Shown here one piece after another: positions 36,697 to 45,133 of a stretch of DNA of 49,574 nt. Below the pieces are notes generated by a model, which saw nothing but the letters and a program-made list of their open reading frames with translations, had not been told where the DNA came from and did not search any database. The stretch spans positions 1 to 49,574 of the forward strand of contig NZ_PPRG01000026.1 of assembly GCF_002902625.1 (NCBI RefSeq), read 5' to 3'. The stretch is from Staphylococcus devriesei (lineage in GTDB: Bacteria > Bacillota > Bacilli > Staphylococcales > Staphylococcaceae). Made by a program: the position numbers and the translations under genes. The first letter of the stretch is position 1. Every line of letters begins with the position of its first letter.

Positions 36697-38121
36697 ATGA
36701 CCAATCAATTATTTATAAATAATGAATTTGTAGCAAGCAAATCTAACGAAACAATGGACGTTATCAATCCAGCTACGGGTGAAACAATTGATACTATTAC
36801 ATTTGCGACTGAAGAAGAAGTAAACGATGCGATAGAAAAATCTAAACACGCACAAGGTGAGTGGGAACAAGTCCCTGCTCCAACACGTGCTGAACATGTT
36901 AAATTATTAATTCCATTATTGGAACAGAATAAAGATGAGTTAGCCAATTTATATGTTAAAGAGCAAGGTAAAACACTTGCTGAGGCAGAAGGTGAAATTG
37001 ATAAAGCCATACAATTTATTGATTATATGACAAGCTTAAGCATGAGTAATAAAGGTGAAGTCTTACAAAATAGTGTTTCAAATGAAACGATTCAACTAAC
37101 TAAAAAGCCGATTGGAGTAACGGCAGGTATTGTACCATGGAATGCGCCAATTATGGTATTAATGCGCAAGGTGATTCCAGCACTCGTGACTGGTTGTTCC
37201 GTCGTTATTAAACCGAGTGAGGAAACGACACTACTCACATTGAGACTAGCAGAACTCTTCCGTGCGTCAACGATTCCAGCGGGCTTAGTTCAAATTCTTC
37301 CAGGTACAGGCGAAACAGTAGGCACTCAACTTGCTAGTCATAAAGATGTTCAAATGATTTCATTAACTGGTAGTATGCGTGCCGGTAAATCAGTGTATCA
37401 ACATGCGGCCGATACTGTGAAGAAAGTGAATCTAGAATTAGGTGGTAATGCACCAGTATTGATTACGCCACATGCAGATTTAGATAAGGCAGTTGAATAT
37501 ATTGTGACGGCTCGTATTAATAATGCCGGCCAAGTATGTACTTGTCCTGAACGTATCTTCGTTCATAAAGACGTGCATAGTCAATTTATTGAAAAAGCAA
37601 AACAACGTATGAACGACCTTCAAGTGGGCGACCCTTTCGATAACAATACAGATTATGGTGCTATTATTAACCAGAAACAATTAGACAGCATTGATTATAA
37701 AGTTCAAGAAGCAGTGAACAATGGCGCTAAGTTAGTATTAGGTGGCCATAAATTAGAGGGTCCAGGTTTCTTCTATGCCCCTACTATTTTAGACAATGTC
37801 AAAACAGATGACCGAGCGTTTAAAGAAGAAATATTTGGCCCAGTCTTAGCTATTACAACGTATAGTGACTTTGATGAAGCCCTCGAAGCTGCTAATAATA
37901 CTAATGCAGGACTATCTTCATATATCTTCTCCGATAATCTACAAGAAGTGATGACGGCTACAGAACGTTTAAAATTCGGCGAAGTATACGCCAATTGCGA
38001 AGCTGAAGAAGTCGTCAATGGCTATCATGCAGGTTGGAGAGAATCTGGACTTGGAGGCGCAGACGGCATTCATGGGTTTGAAGAATATTATAATACAACA
38101 GTAAGTTATATTAGATGGTAA
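36697..38121 (+). CDS. Aldehyde dehydrogenase (AldA-like)
   Basis: A 474-residue NAD(P)-dependent aldehyde dehydrogenase. The cofactor loop is GVTAGIVPWNAPIMVLM near 130-146 and SLTGSMRAGKSV near 225. The catalytic Glu lies in LELGGNAPVL, and the catalytic Cys in NNAGQVCTCPERIF near 281. It resembles lactaldehyde/glycolaldehyde dehydrogenases of the AldA group; the substrate is unproven. ATG 36697 has GGAGG 8 bases before it; the longer frame from 36682 lies inside that box. It is divergent from mhqR across an MhqR-type operator, suggesting induction by electrophiles. A hairpin occupies its leader. Confidence 0.88.
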   Translation: MTNQLFINNEFVASKSNETMDVINPATGETIDTITFATEEEVNDAIEKSKHAQGEWEQVPAPTRAEHVKLLIPLLEQNKDELANLYVKEQGKTLAEAEGEIDKAIQFIDYMTSLSMSNKGEVLQNSVSNETIQLTKKPIGVTAGIVPWNAPIMVLMRKVIPALVTGCSVVIKPSEETTLLTLRLAELFRASTIPAGLVQILPGTGETVGTQLASHKDVQMISLTGSMRAGKSVYQHAADTVKKVNLELGGNAPVLITPHADLDKAVEYIVTARINNAGQVCTCPERIFVHKDVHSQFIEKAKQRMNDLQVGDPFDNNTDYGAIINQKQLDSIDYKVQEAVNNGAKLVLGGHKLEGPGFFYAPTILDNVKTDDRAFKEEIFGPVLAITTYSDFDEALEAANNTNAGLSSYIFSDNLQEVMTATERLKFGEVYANCEAEEVVNGYHAGWRESGLGGADGIHGFEEYYNTTVSYIRW

Positions 38122-38162
38122 AGTAAGCATTCTCGAAATGACTTTTTAAATATTGCGTAATT

Positions 38163-38205
38163 AAATCCCTTATTCCATTAAGTTGGAGTAAGGGATTTGA
38201 TTTTT
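38163..38205 (+). terminator. Terminator after the aldehyde dehydrogenase gene
   Basis: AAATCCCTTAT / GTAAGGGATTT stem with a loop containing TAAGTTGG and a GATTTTTA tail. It may also serve the convergent zinc-binding lipoprotein gene. Confidence 0.75.
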
Positions 38206-38273
38206 ATAGCGTTATTCTTGTTTGAACGGAGTTTTAAGGTTTGAACTCGAACTAAATGATTATCGTTATCCTC

Positions 38274-39233
38274 TTATTTATTTAAAGCTTTGTCTAAGGA
38301 TTTAATATTTTCCTTCATAATAGATTGAATTGTAAGTGACTCATCATTAGCTTGTGATTTAGACAATACTGATAAATTATTAAATCTCACAGGTTCTGCA
38401 TTTGTTTCATCACGTATAATATCTGTTATTTTTGAAGTGATGTTTTGTTCGTATAAAATGTACGGTTGTTTTGTATTATTAATGTTTTTAACTAACGCTA
38501 GAATATCTTTCTGACTTGGCTCTTCATTATTCATACCACTTACGCCTTCTTGTTCGAAGTGATAGCGATGTGCTAAATAGCCTAATGAATCATGTGAAAT
38601 TACCACCTTATCGCGCTTTGGATTGGCCGTAATTCGTTTTAACTCTTTATCTAAATCTGTTAAATCTTTATTGAGTTGTTTATAATTCTGTTCATAATAC
38701 GCTTTGTGGTTAGGATCTCTTTTCACTAAATCATTTTTAATTTTCTCGCTCATTTGTTTATCTAATACTGGATCTAGCCACACGTGTGGATCATGACTTT
38801 CTTCTTCATGACTATGATGCTCATGGCCGTGTTCATCATGGTCTTCGTCTAATAATTCATCATGATTAAGTCCCTCAGCTACTGCTAATTTCATATTATC
38901 GTTATTCATGGATTTCGTAATCTTCTGAGCGACTGAATCTAAGTCATCACTTGAGTAAATAAACAAATCACTTTTCGCGATATTAATCATCTCTCTTTGC
39001 GAAGGCTCATATGTATGCGTATCCGCGCCTGGAGGATAGATCGTATCTACATTTACATATTTACCGCCAATTTGTTTCGTAAAGCTTTCAAAGGCGAAGA
39101 CGGTAGTATAAATATTCATTTTATTTTCAGTAGTTATTCTATCTTTCTCATTATGCGTATAGTGTTCTGAGCTACACGCCGTTAACGCAACACTTACACA
39201 CATGATTAGTATGATATAGACCAACTTTTTCAC
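38274..39233 (-). CDS. Zinc ABC transporter substrate-binding lipoprotein (ZnuA/AdcA-like)
   Basis: A 319-residue cluster 9 metal-binding protein. A signal peptide ends in the lipobox LTAC, so it is lipid-anchored. The mature protein has metal His residues in PPGADTHTYEPSQ, a His-rich loop DEHGHEHHSHEEESHDPHVW, DPVLDK and VISHDSLGYLAHRY, all typical of zinc-type ZnuA. The GTG start at 39233 follows GGAGG at 7 bases; the longer frame from 39269 would place residues before the box. No permease or ATPase genes (znuB/znuC) are adjacent. A Zur-like box upstream fits zinc repression. Confidence 0.9.
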   Translation of the reverse strand: MKKLVYIILIMCVSVALTACSSEHYTHNEKDRITTENKMNIYTTVFAFESFTKQIGGKYVNVDTIYPPGADTHTYEPSQREMINIAKSDLFIYSSDDLDSVAQKITKSMNNDNMKLAVAEGLNHDELLDEDHDEHGHEHHSHEEESHDPHVWLDPVLDKQMSEKIKNDLVKRDPNHKAYYEQNYKQLNKDLTDLDKELKRITANPKRDKVVISHDSLGYLAHRYHFEQEGVSGMNNEEPSQKDILALVKNINNTKQPYILYEQNITSKITDIIRDETNAEPVRFNNLSVLSKSQANDESLTIQSIMKENIKSLDKALNK

Positions 39234-39249
39234 AACGAGTCCTCCAGAG

Positions 39250-39262
39250 CGTAATAATTTCG
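39250..39262. promoter_or_regulatory. Zur-box-like site
   Basis: CGTAATAATTTCG differs at one position from the core CGTAATNATTACG of Firmicute Zur boxes. It lies just downstream of the predicted start of transcription of the zinc-binding lipoprotein gene. Confidence 0.55.
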
Positions 39263-39268
39263 TTCTCA

Positions 39269-39297
39269 ACTATATCTATTCTACCCTATAATTGCAA
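39269..39297 (-). promoter_or_regulatory. Predicted promoter of the zinc-binding lipoprotein gene
   Basis: On the minus strand: TTGCAA (39297-39292), 17-base spacer, TATAGT (39274-39269), about 35 bases before the GTG start and next to the Zur-like box. Confidence 0.6.
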
Positions 39298-39415
39298 TAT
39301 CTATAGATAGATTAACTTCGATATTATTTATAATTTAATATCATTTTTATACGATGTTTTAATTTTCCTGAAAAGTGATACATAATACTATGACATTATT
39401 AAGGAGTGAATTTTC

Positions 39416-39697
39416 ATGGCTGAAGAAATTAAACAAGGTAATAACAAATTTTACGTTGGCGAAGATGAAAATAACGCACAAGCAGTAATCACTTTTAAAC
39501 AAGTGGATAATAATGAAATCGATATTGATCATACTGGCGTAGCTGACGAATTAGGTGGTCAAGGTTTAGGTACAAAACTAGTAGAAGCAGTTGTTGAACA
39601 TGCCCGTAAAAACAACTTAAAAATTATCGCATCTTGCCCATTTGCGAAAGATGTATTAGAGAAAAATAAAGATTACCAAGATGTGTACTTTGGCTAA
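39416..39697 (+). CDS. Small GNAT-like acetyl-CoA-binding protein
   Basis: A 93-residue minimal GCN5-like domain. The acetyl-CoA loop is GVADELGGQGLGTKLVEAVV (about 44-63), followed by LKIIASCPFAKDVLEKN with a Cys at the usual active-site strand. It matches the small acetyltransferase subfamily that includes S. aureus SACOL2532, known structurally, and that gene lies next to mhqR in S. aureus as I recall. The substrate is unknown. The start ATG follows AAGGAG at 8 bases. It is followed by a strong terminator, then repeat copy F. Confidence 0.87.
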   Translation: MAEEIKQGNNKFYVGEDENNAQAVITFKQVDNNEIDIDHTGVADELGGQGLGTKLVEAVVEHARKNNLKIIASCPFAKDVLEKNKDYQDVYFG

Positions 39698-39729
39698 TCA
39701 AATTTAGGAATAAATTTCCGAACATAAGC

Positions 39730-39767
39730 GTAGAGGTGATTCTAAGTGAATCATCTCTACTTTTTTT
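39730..39767 (+). terminator. Terminator of the GNAT-like gene
   Basis: A perfect 13-bp stem GTAGAGGTGATTC / GAATCATCTCTAC with seven T residues. Confidence 0.9.
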
Positions 39768-39784
39768 ATCAATATTTTATGTTA

Positions 39785-40001
39785 ATACTCCGTATTGTTT
39801 GGCTCGCTTTCTTAGGGGGGAGCGGGACAGAAATCTAATGTAATTTCAAAGATTTCGTAGTCCCGCCCCGGCAAGGTTGACTAGAAATGAAGAAAGTACA
39901 GATTGGACGCATCTTCATTTCAGACAACTACTGCCAATTCGAGCCTCGGTCTCGACGCTCATCCTATTTTCTCAAGAGTCTCGCCAACAATACTCCGTTA
40001 T
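39785..40001 (+). repeat. Interspersed repeat, copy F (full length)
   Basis: The plus-strand counterpart of copy E. It begins ATACTCCGTATTGTTTGGCTCGC and ends TCTCGCCAACAATACTCCGT, with the core module from about 39820. The direct repeats at the ends (ATACTCCGT) differ in two bases from those of E, so they vary with the site. It lies just downstream of the GNAT terminator. Confidence 0.88.
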
Positions 40002-40305
40002 TTGCGTGTGGTTTTACTTTAAAATACTTAAAAAACACTTTTTCATAAATTAATAAATATTATTACATCAACATTATCTATTTCTATAAAAAGCTTAACG
40101 CCCTTTGATTTAAACTTCTAATAAGAAGTTATATCTTAATCTATTGTATATCGTCATATTATATTAATCGGTTGCATTGATATCTCAACTTCTTTTTAAC
40201 TTCCTAAACAATGTACTTGCTTATTCTTTATCATAGTAGTATATTTATTATACTTAATATAAATAATAGATAAAGATGGTATTTCATCTTAGGAGGCACT
40301 TTACT
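40002..40305. other. Leader of the dioxygenase gene, AT-rich
   Basis: No ORF or stable hairpin is visible. The sequence TATTTATTATACTTAATATAA near 40241-40262 could contain a promoter or operator, but I cannot name one. Confidence 0.4.
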
Positions 40306-41112
40306 ATGAATGCATTTCATACTACTAAAGCTACACAAGTTACTAACGTTACATTAAACGTTGAAGATATAAATAAAATGACACAGTTTTACTCAAATAT
40401 TTTAGGCTTTTCAATTAAAGAACAAGATGATCAACACACTGTATTTAATATCGGTACACATGGACATACATTAACTTTAAACTATTTAGCTGACGGACGT
40501 CGTCAAGGATTCAGAGAAGCTGGTCTCTTCCATGTCGCCTATCTTTTACCTACACGAGCTGATTTAGCGAACTTCTTATATCATGCAAGTCGCTTAAATA
40601 TACGTGTTGGTGGCGGTGATCACTTAGTTAGTGAAGCGTTATATTTAGCTGACCCTGAAGGCAATGGCATTGAAGTATATCAAGACCGTCCAAATGAAGA
40701 CTGGCAATGGGATGGCAATTACGTCAAAATGGATACCCTAGAAGTGGATGCAGATGACTTAATCAATCAACGCACAGAAGAAGGTTGGCAAGGTTGGCCT
40801 AAAGATGGCATGATTGGTCACTTACATCTTAAAACACATGATTTAGGACAAGCACGGGACTTTTATATTGAACAAATTGGTTTAGAACATATTTCTAATT
40901 ACCCACAAGCTCTATTTATGTCTACAGAAAAATATCACCATCATATTGCCACAAATACTTGGCAGTCTAGTGAAGTAAGAACAGACAATGAACATACTTA
41001 CGGCTTAGCGCATTTTGATATTTATAAACCAGGTGTAGAAGAAACTCATTTAACATCACCAGAAGGATTCGATGTAACCATTCATAGCGATACTAGCGTC
41101 GTGCCAGGCTAA
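40306..41112 (+). CDS. Catechol-2,3-dioxygenase-like VOC family protein (CatE/MhqE-like)
   Basis: A 268-residue protein of two tandem vicinal-oxygen-chelate modules. The first (about 10-120) begins VTNVTLNVEDINKMTQFYSN and ends DPEGNGIEVYQDRP. The second (about 160-265) has MIGHLHLKTHDLGQARDFY. Metal ligands are expected at HVAY, HLHL and the terminal Glu of each module. Similar proteins (B. subtilis CatE, S. aureus MhqE) cleave catechols or quinol adducts in electrophile defence, which fits the mhqR neighbourhood. ATG 40306 is 9 bases after AGGAGG. No MhqR operator is seen upstream, so it may not be under the same control. Confidence 0.85.
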   Translation: MNAFHTTKATQVTNVTLNVEDINKMTQFYSNILGFSIKEQDDQHTVFNIGTHGHTLTLNYLADGRRQGFREAGLFHVAYLLPTRADLANFLYHASRLNIRVGGGDHLVSEALYLADPEGNGIEVYQDRPNEDWQWDGNYVKMDTLEVDADDLINQRTEEGWQGWPKDGMIGHLHLKTHDLGQARDFYIEQIGLEHISNYPQALFMSTEKYHHHIATNTWQSSEVRTDNEHTYGLAHFDIYKPGVEETHLTSPEGFDVTIHSDTSVVPG

Positions 41113-41126
41113 ATTTTTCCATATAA

Positions 41127-41171
41127 AAAAGGTCCAGATTGAAAATATATCATTTTCAACCTGGATCCTTT
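41127..41171. terminator. Bidirectional terminator between the dioxygenase and aldehyde dehydrogenase genes
   Basis: AAAAGGTCCAG and CTGGATCCTTT plus an inner TTGAAAA/TTTTCAA stem. Six T residues follow on the minus strand. Confidence 0.85.
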
Positions 41172-41222
41172 ATTTACGAGCTATATTTCAAGAAAGATTT
41201 ATTCGCTTAAATATTACTCAAA

Positions 41223-42716
41223 TTAGTATAAACCGTTTGTTTCATTGCTTGTATCTATGAAGATATTTTTAGATTGTTGATAATTTTTAATTGTATCTTT
41301 GTAAATTTCACGACCGATACCTGATTTTTTATAACCGCCGAATGGTGCGCCAGCTGGGAATTGGTTGTAAGTGTTAATCCAAATACGACCTGTTTTCATT
41401 GCTTTAGCAACATTTAGTGCACGGTTAATATTAGTAGTAAAGATACCACCTGCTAAACCGTATTCTGAGTCGTTTGCAATTTTAATTGCTTCGTCTTCAT
41501 CTTCAAATTTTTCTACTACTAGTACTGGTCCGAAGATTTCTTCTTGCGCTAATTTGTGACTATTATCTTTTAATTCGATAATTGTTGGTTCGAAGAAGTA
41601 ACCTTTGTCGCGACCGTTGTCAGTAATACGGTGACCACCAGTTAGAATGTTAGCTGAACTGTCTTCTTCTGCAAGTTTTACGTAGCTTTCAATTTTTTCA
41701 AGTTGTTCTGGTCCAGTTTGAGCACTCATCTTAACGTCTTCCTCAAATGGATCGCCAACTTTAATATTTTCAAACGCTTCTTTTAGTTTAGGCATTACTG
41801 TGTCATAAATAGAAGATTGAACTAATAGACGTGAACCTGCACTACATACCTCACCTTGATTGAATAAGATACCTAATTGCGCACCTTCAATGACTTGATC
41901 TAGGTTAGCATCGTCAAAGATAATATTTGCACTCTTACCGCCAAGTTCTAATGTAGTTGGTACGATACGTTCTGCACCTGCTTTAGCAACACCATAACCA
42001 ACATCAGTTGAACCAGTGAATGATAATTTATTTACACCTTCATGATTAAAGATAGCGTCACCTGATTCAGAACCTTTACCTGTTAATATATTCACTACAC
42101 CTTTAGGTAAGACTTCTTGGAAAATCTTCGCAAGTTCAATTAATGATAATGGTGTAGATGAAGAAGGTTGAATGACAACTGTGTTACCAGCTGCTAATGC
42201 TGGCGCTAATTTCCATGATGCTAGTAGAAGTGGGAAGTTCCATGCTACTACGGCACCTACAACGCCGACAGGTTCGTTAACTACTAAACTCATTGTGTTA
42301 TCATCGATTTGGTTAACTGTACCTTCATCAGTAGTTAATACACTTGCAAAGTATTTAAAATGACTTGCTGCTAATGGTACGTCGATTGTAGACGTTTCAC
42401 GATATGGTTTACCATTTTGCAATGATTCAACAGTTGCGAAGTGTTCTGCTTTTTCATGAATACGACGACTAATTTCTAATAAATAATCTGCACGTTCTTC
42501 TTTGGAAATTTTACTCCAATCGTCGAATGCATCATGTGCAGCTTGAACGGCTTTGTCGACATCAGATTTTGATGCTTTAGCTACTTCGGCTAAATCTTCC
42601 CCGTTAGCTGGGTTTGTTACTGTTAATGTGTCTCCACTTTCACTTGCTTGGAATTCACCATTAATAAATAATCCGTATTTTTCATCTATAAAATCTCTAA
42701 CATTTACTTTTGCCAT
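41223..42716 (-). CDS. Aldehyde dehydrogenase
   Basis: A 497-residue NAD(P)-dependent aldehyde dehydrogenase, more distant from the other copy in this window. Motifs: [19 protein letters not shown] (about 152-170), [11 protein letters not shown], the catalytic Glu in [11 protein letters not shown], and the catalytic Cys in [12 protein letters not shown] near 300. [10 protein letters not shown] and [20 protein letters not shown] are typical of the ExaC/AldA group. AAGGATGATG precedes the ATG. Both terminators flank it, so it is monocistronic. The substrate is not predictable from sequence. Confidence 0.9.
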   Translation of the reverse strand: MAKVNVRDFIDEKYGLFINGEFQASESGDTLTVTNPANGEDLAEVAKASKSDVDKAVQAAHDAFDDWSKISKEERADYLLEISRRIHEKAEHFATVESLQNGKPYRETSTIDVPLAASHFKYFASVLTTDEGTVNQIDDNTMSLVVNEPVGVVGAVVAWNFPLLLASWKLAPALAAGNTVVIQPSSSTPLSLIELAKIFQEVLPKGVVNILTGKGSESGDAIFNHEGVNKLSFTGSTDVGYGVAKAGAERIVPTTLELGGKSANIIFDDANLDQVIEGAQLGILFNQGEVCSAGSRLLVQSSIYDTVMPKLKEAFENIKVGDPFEEDVKMSAQTGPEQLEKIESYVKLAEEDSSANILTGGHRITDNGRDKGYFFEPTIIELKDNSHKLAQEEIFGPVLVVEKFEDEDEAIKIANDSEYGLAGGIFTTNINRALNVAKAMKTGRIWINTYNQFPAGAPFGGYKKSGIGREIYKDTIKNYQQSKNIFIDTSNETNGLY

Positions 42717-42891
42717 AGTTCATCATCCTTTATATAAGATTTATGAATCCTTTTGCAATTGTTCTATATCTATTACATCATTTAAATGTAAGCGTTTGCT
42801 ACAACTAAAGTTATTTTACCTTTTCTTACTTCGGATATAAAATAACTTGCTTATATTTAATTCCACATTTTCAAAATTTAAAACCTATAAT

Positions 42892-42935
42892 AAAAAGACT
42901 ACTAATAGTCAGTGCAATACTTCTAATAGTAGTCT
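42892..42935 (-). terminator. Terminator of the nitroreductase gene
   Basis: A perfect 9-bp stem AGACTACTA / TAGTAGTCT with five T residues on the minus strand, ten bases after the stop. Confidence 0.85.
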
Positions 42936-42944
42936 AGTATATAT

Positions 42945-43604
42945 TTATTTAATCCATTCAATAACATCTTCAGCTGGCTGGCGAACTTTACCTTTAGGTT
43001 CGTTCTTACGATAACCAAATGCAACCATAACTGATGGCGCAAAGTGTTCTGTATCTACTACGCCTTCTTCTGATAAAATTTCTGTGACTTGATCTAAGTC
43101 GAACCCTTCCATTGGACATGAATCAATGCCAAGTAATGCTGCTGAAGTCATCATGTTAGCTAATGCGATATAAGTTTGTTTACTGGCCCAGTCCAATAAC
43201 GTTCTTTCATTATCATTAATATGGAAGTTAGTTTGAAAATTATTGAATTTATCTTCTACGGCTGGGATTGTACTTTCTTCGTATTTCTTAATACCACGAA
43301 TAATATGTTGTACATATTCTGATGATGCAGTTACATTTTTACGAGCAAGAATAATTACGAAATGACTCGCACTATCTAATTGCTTTTGTGCTCCCCAACT
43401 ATAAGGTTTAAGCTTATTTTTCAATTCTTCGTTCTCCACTACGATAAAACGCCAAGGTTCTAAACCTAATGAACTTGGTGATAAGCGTCCAGTTTCTAAA
43501 ATTGTATTAAAATCTGATTCACTTATTTTCTTTTGATTATCAAATTCTTTTGTCGCATGTCTAAAATTAAACGCTTTGATAATCTTATCTTGCATCTCAG
43601 TCAT
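42945..43604 (-). CDS. NAD(P)H-dependent nitroreductase family oxidoreductase
   Basis: A 219-residue FMN protein of the NfsB-like family. The N-terminal FMN-binding [16 protein letters not shown] and the [17 protein letters not shown] segment (about 39-56) are the usual signature. SCPMEGFD near 165 and the C-terminal [12 protein letters not shown] complete it. Such enzymes reduce nitroaromatics and quinones with NADH or NADPH. The location beside ddh equals its place in S. aureus from memory, and the function suits the electrophile-response neighbourhood. GGAGG is 8 bases before the ATG. Confidence 0.9.
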   Translation of the reverse strand: MTEMQDKIIKAFNFRHATKEFDNQKKISESDFNTILETGRLSPSSLGLEPWRFIVVENEELKNKLKPYSWGAQKQLDSASHFVIILARKNVTASSEYVQHIIRGIKKYEESTIPAVEDKFNNFQTNFHINDNERTLLDWASKQTYIALANMMTSAALLGIDSCPMEGFDLDQVTEILSEEGVVDTEHFAPSVMVAFGYRKNEPKGKVRQPAEDVIEWIK

Positions 43605-43763
43605 GACATATACCTCCTAAGTATGTAATAGTTAGATTATAAATGATAAATTTTTTTAACTAAAGTTATGCGCTTACATTTTATTGATTTTGAAAATTAA
43701 TGAAAATTTATAACTTTATGTGAAATTTTTAACATTCTAAATAAATAAATTATATCTTATCTA

Positions 43764-43792
43764 TTGAAATGTGAATAAATTCACAATATAAT
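43764..43792 (+). promoter_or_regulatory. ddh promoter with Rex operator in the spacer
   Basis: TTGAAA (43764-43769), a 17-base spacer, TATAAT (43787-43792). The spacer is almost entirely TGTGAATAAATTCACA (43770-43785), which fits the Rex consensus TGTGAANNNNTTCACA exactly. Rex bound there would exclude RNA polymerase, and NADH would release it. Confidence 0.88.
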
Positions 43793-43923
43793 GTATTTAT
43801 GAGTTAAGTAATAGAAATGTTTCCAACCATTATTCTAATTATATATATTCATTTCTATATGTAACTTCTGTCTTACTTACTTATTTATTAATATTTTATA
43901 CAAAATGAAATGGGGTTAATATA

Positions 43924-44916
43924 ATGACAAAAATTATGTTTTACGGAACTCGTGATTACGAAAAAAATGACGCTTTAAATTGGGGAAAAGCTAACAATAT
44001 AGAAGTTGTTACAACTGAGGAAATTTTAAGCGAAGATACAGTAGATATGGCTAAAGGTTTCGATGGCGTTACTACAATGCAATTTGGTAAATTAGCAGAC
44101 TCTGTATATCCTAAACTTGAAGAATATGGCATTAAACAAATTGCTCAACGTACTGCAGGTTTTGATATGTATGATTTAGAGCTTGCTAAAAAACACGGTA
44201 TCATTATTTCTAACGTACCAAGTTATTCTCCAGAAACTATCGCTGAATATTCAGTATCAATTGCTTTACAATTAGTTCGTAAATTCCCTGCAATTGAAAA
44301 ACGCGTTCAAGAACATAATTTCAAATGGGCTGCACCAATTATGTCTACACCTATTAAAAATATGACTGTAGCAATTATCGGTACTGGTCGTATTGGTGCT
44401 GCAACTGGTAAAATCTTTGCTGGTTTCGGTGCTAAAGTGGTAGGTTATGATGCATATCCTAATAATTCACTAGATTTCTTAGAATACAAAGATTCAGTAG
44501 AAGAAGCAATTGCTGACGCAGATATCATTTCATTACATGTACCTGCAAATAAAGAAAGCTTCCATCTATTCGATGCTGACATGTTCTCTAAAGTTAAAAA
44601 AGGTGCTGTATTAGTTAACGCTGCACGTGGTGCTGTTATCGATACACCTGAATTAATTAAAGCAGTTAACAATGGTACTTTATTAGGTGCTGCTATCGAT
44701 ACTTATGAAAATGAAGCAGATTACTTCACTTATGATTGGACTAACAAAGAAATTGAAGATAAAACATTATTAGAATTAATTGAAAATGAAAATATCTTAG
44801 TAACACCACACATTGCATTCTTCTCAGACGAAGCTGTAAGAAACTTAGTTGAAGGTGGCTTAAATGCTGCATTATCTGTTATCAATACAGGTAAATGTGA
44901 AACTCAATTAAACTAA
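43924..44916 (+). CDS. ddh: D-lactate dehydrogenase
   Basis: A 330-residue NAD-dependent 2-hydroxyacid dehydrogenase reducing pyruvate to D-lactate. It shows [19 protein letters not shown] (about 79-97), the NAD loop [15 protein letters not shown] near 150-164, the catalytic Arg in [10 protein letters not shown] near 236, and the Glu/His pair with [12 protein letters not shown] near 295. A ddh ribosome-binding site (TGGGG) precedes ATG 43924. It has a 5' leader of about 125 bases from the predicted start of transcription and a promoter carrying a Rex site, so fermentation-linked expression is expected. Repeat copy G begins about 20 bases after the stop in the sense direction. Confidence 0.95.
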   Translation: MTKIMFYGTRDYEKNDALNWGKANNIEVVTTEEILSEDTVDMAKGFDGVTTMQFGKLADSVYPKLEEYGIKQIAQRTAGFDMYDLELAKKHGIIISNVPSYSPETIAEYSVSIALQLVRKFPAIEKRVQEHNFKWAAPIMSTPIKNMTVAIIGTGRIGAATGKIFAGFGAKVVGYDAYPNNSLDFLEYKDSVEEAIADADIISLHVPANKESFHLFDADMFSKVKKGAVLVNAARGAVIDTPELIKAVNNGTLLGAAIDTYENEADYFTYDWTNKEIEDKTLLELIENENILVTPHIAFFSDEAVRNLVEGGLNAALSVINTGKCETQLN

Positions 44917-44937
44917 GATAATAGTTATATAATTTAA

Positions 44938-45130
44938 AAAGGAAGTGGGACAGAAATCTAATGTAATTTCAAAGATTTCGTCTCCCACCCCGGCAAGGTT
45001 GACTAGAAATGAAGAAAGTGAGGCTCGAACGCATCTTCATTTCAGACAACTACTGCCATAACTAAAGGCTGAACCATTTTTTATATTAATGGCTCAGCCT
45101 CTTTATATTGTTGGAATTTCGCCAACAATA
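44938..45130 (+). repeat. Interspersed repeat, copy G, with terminator and arm remnant
   Basis: The core module runs from 44945 to about 45058, sense to ddh. A hairpin AGGCTGAACCAT..ATGGCTCAGCCT follows (45065-45100), with CTTTAT after it, like copy B. It ends in a compact inverted repeat TATTGTTGG / CCAACAATA (45106-45130), apparently the outer arms alone. Likely ends ddh transcription and abuts the convergent HAD gene. Confidence 0.83.
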
Positions 45131-45133
45131 CTA

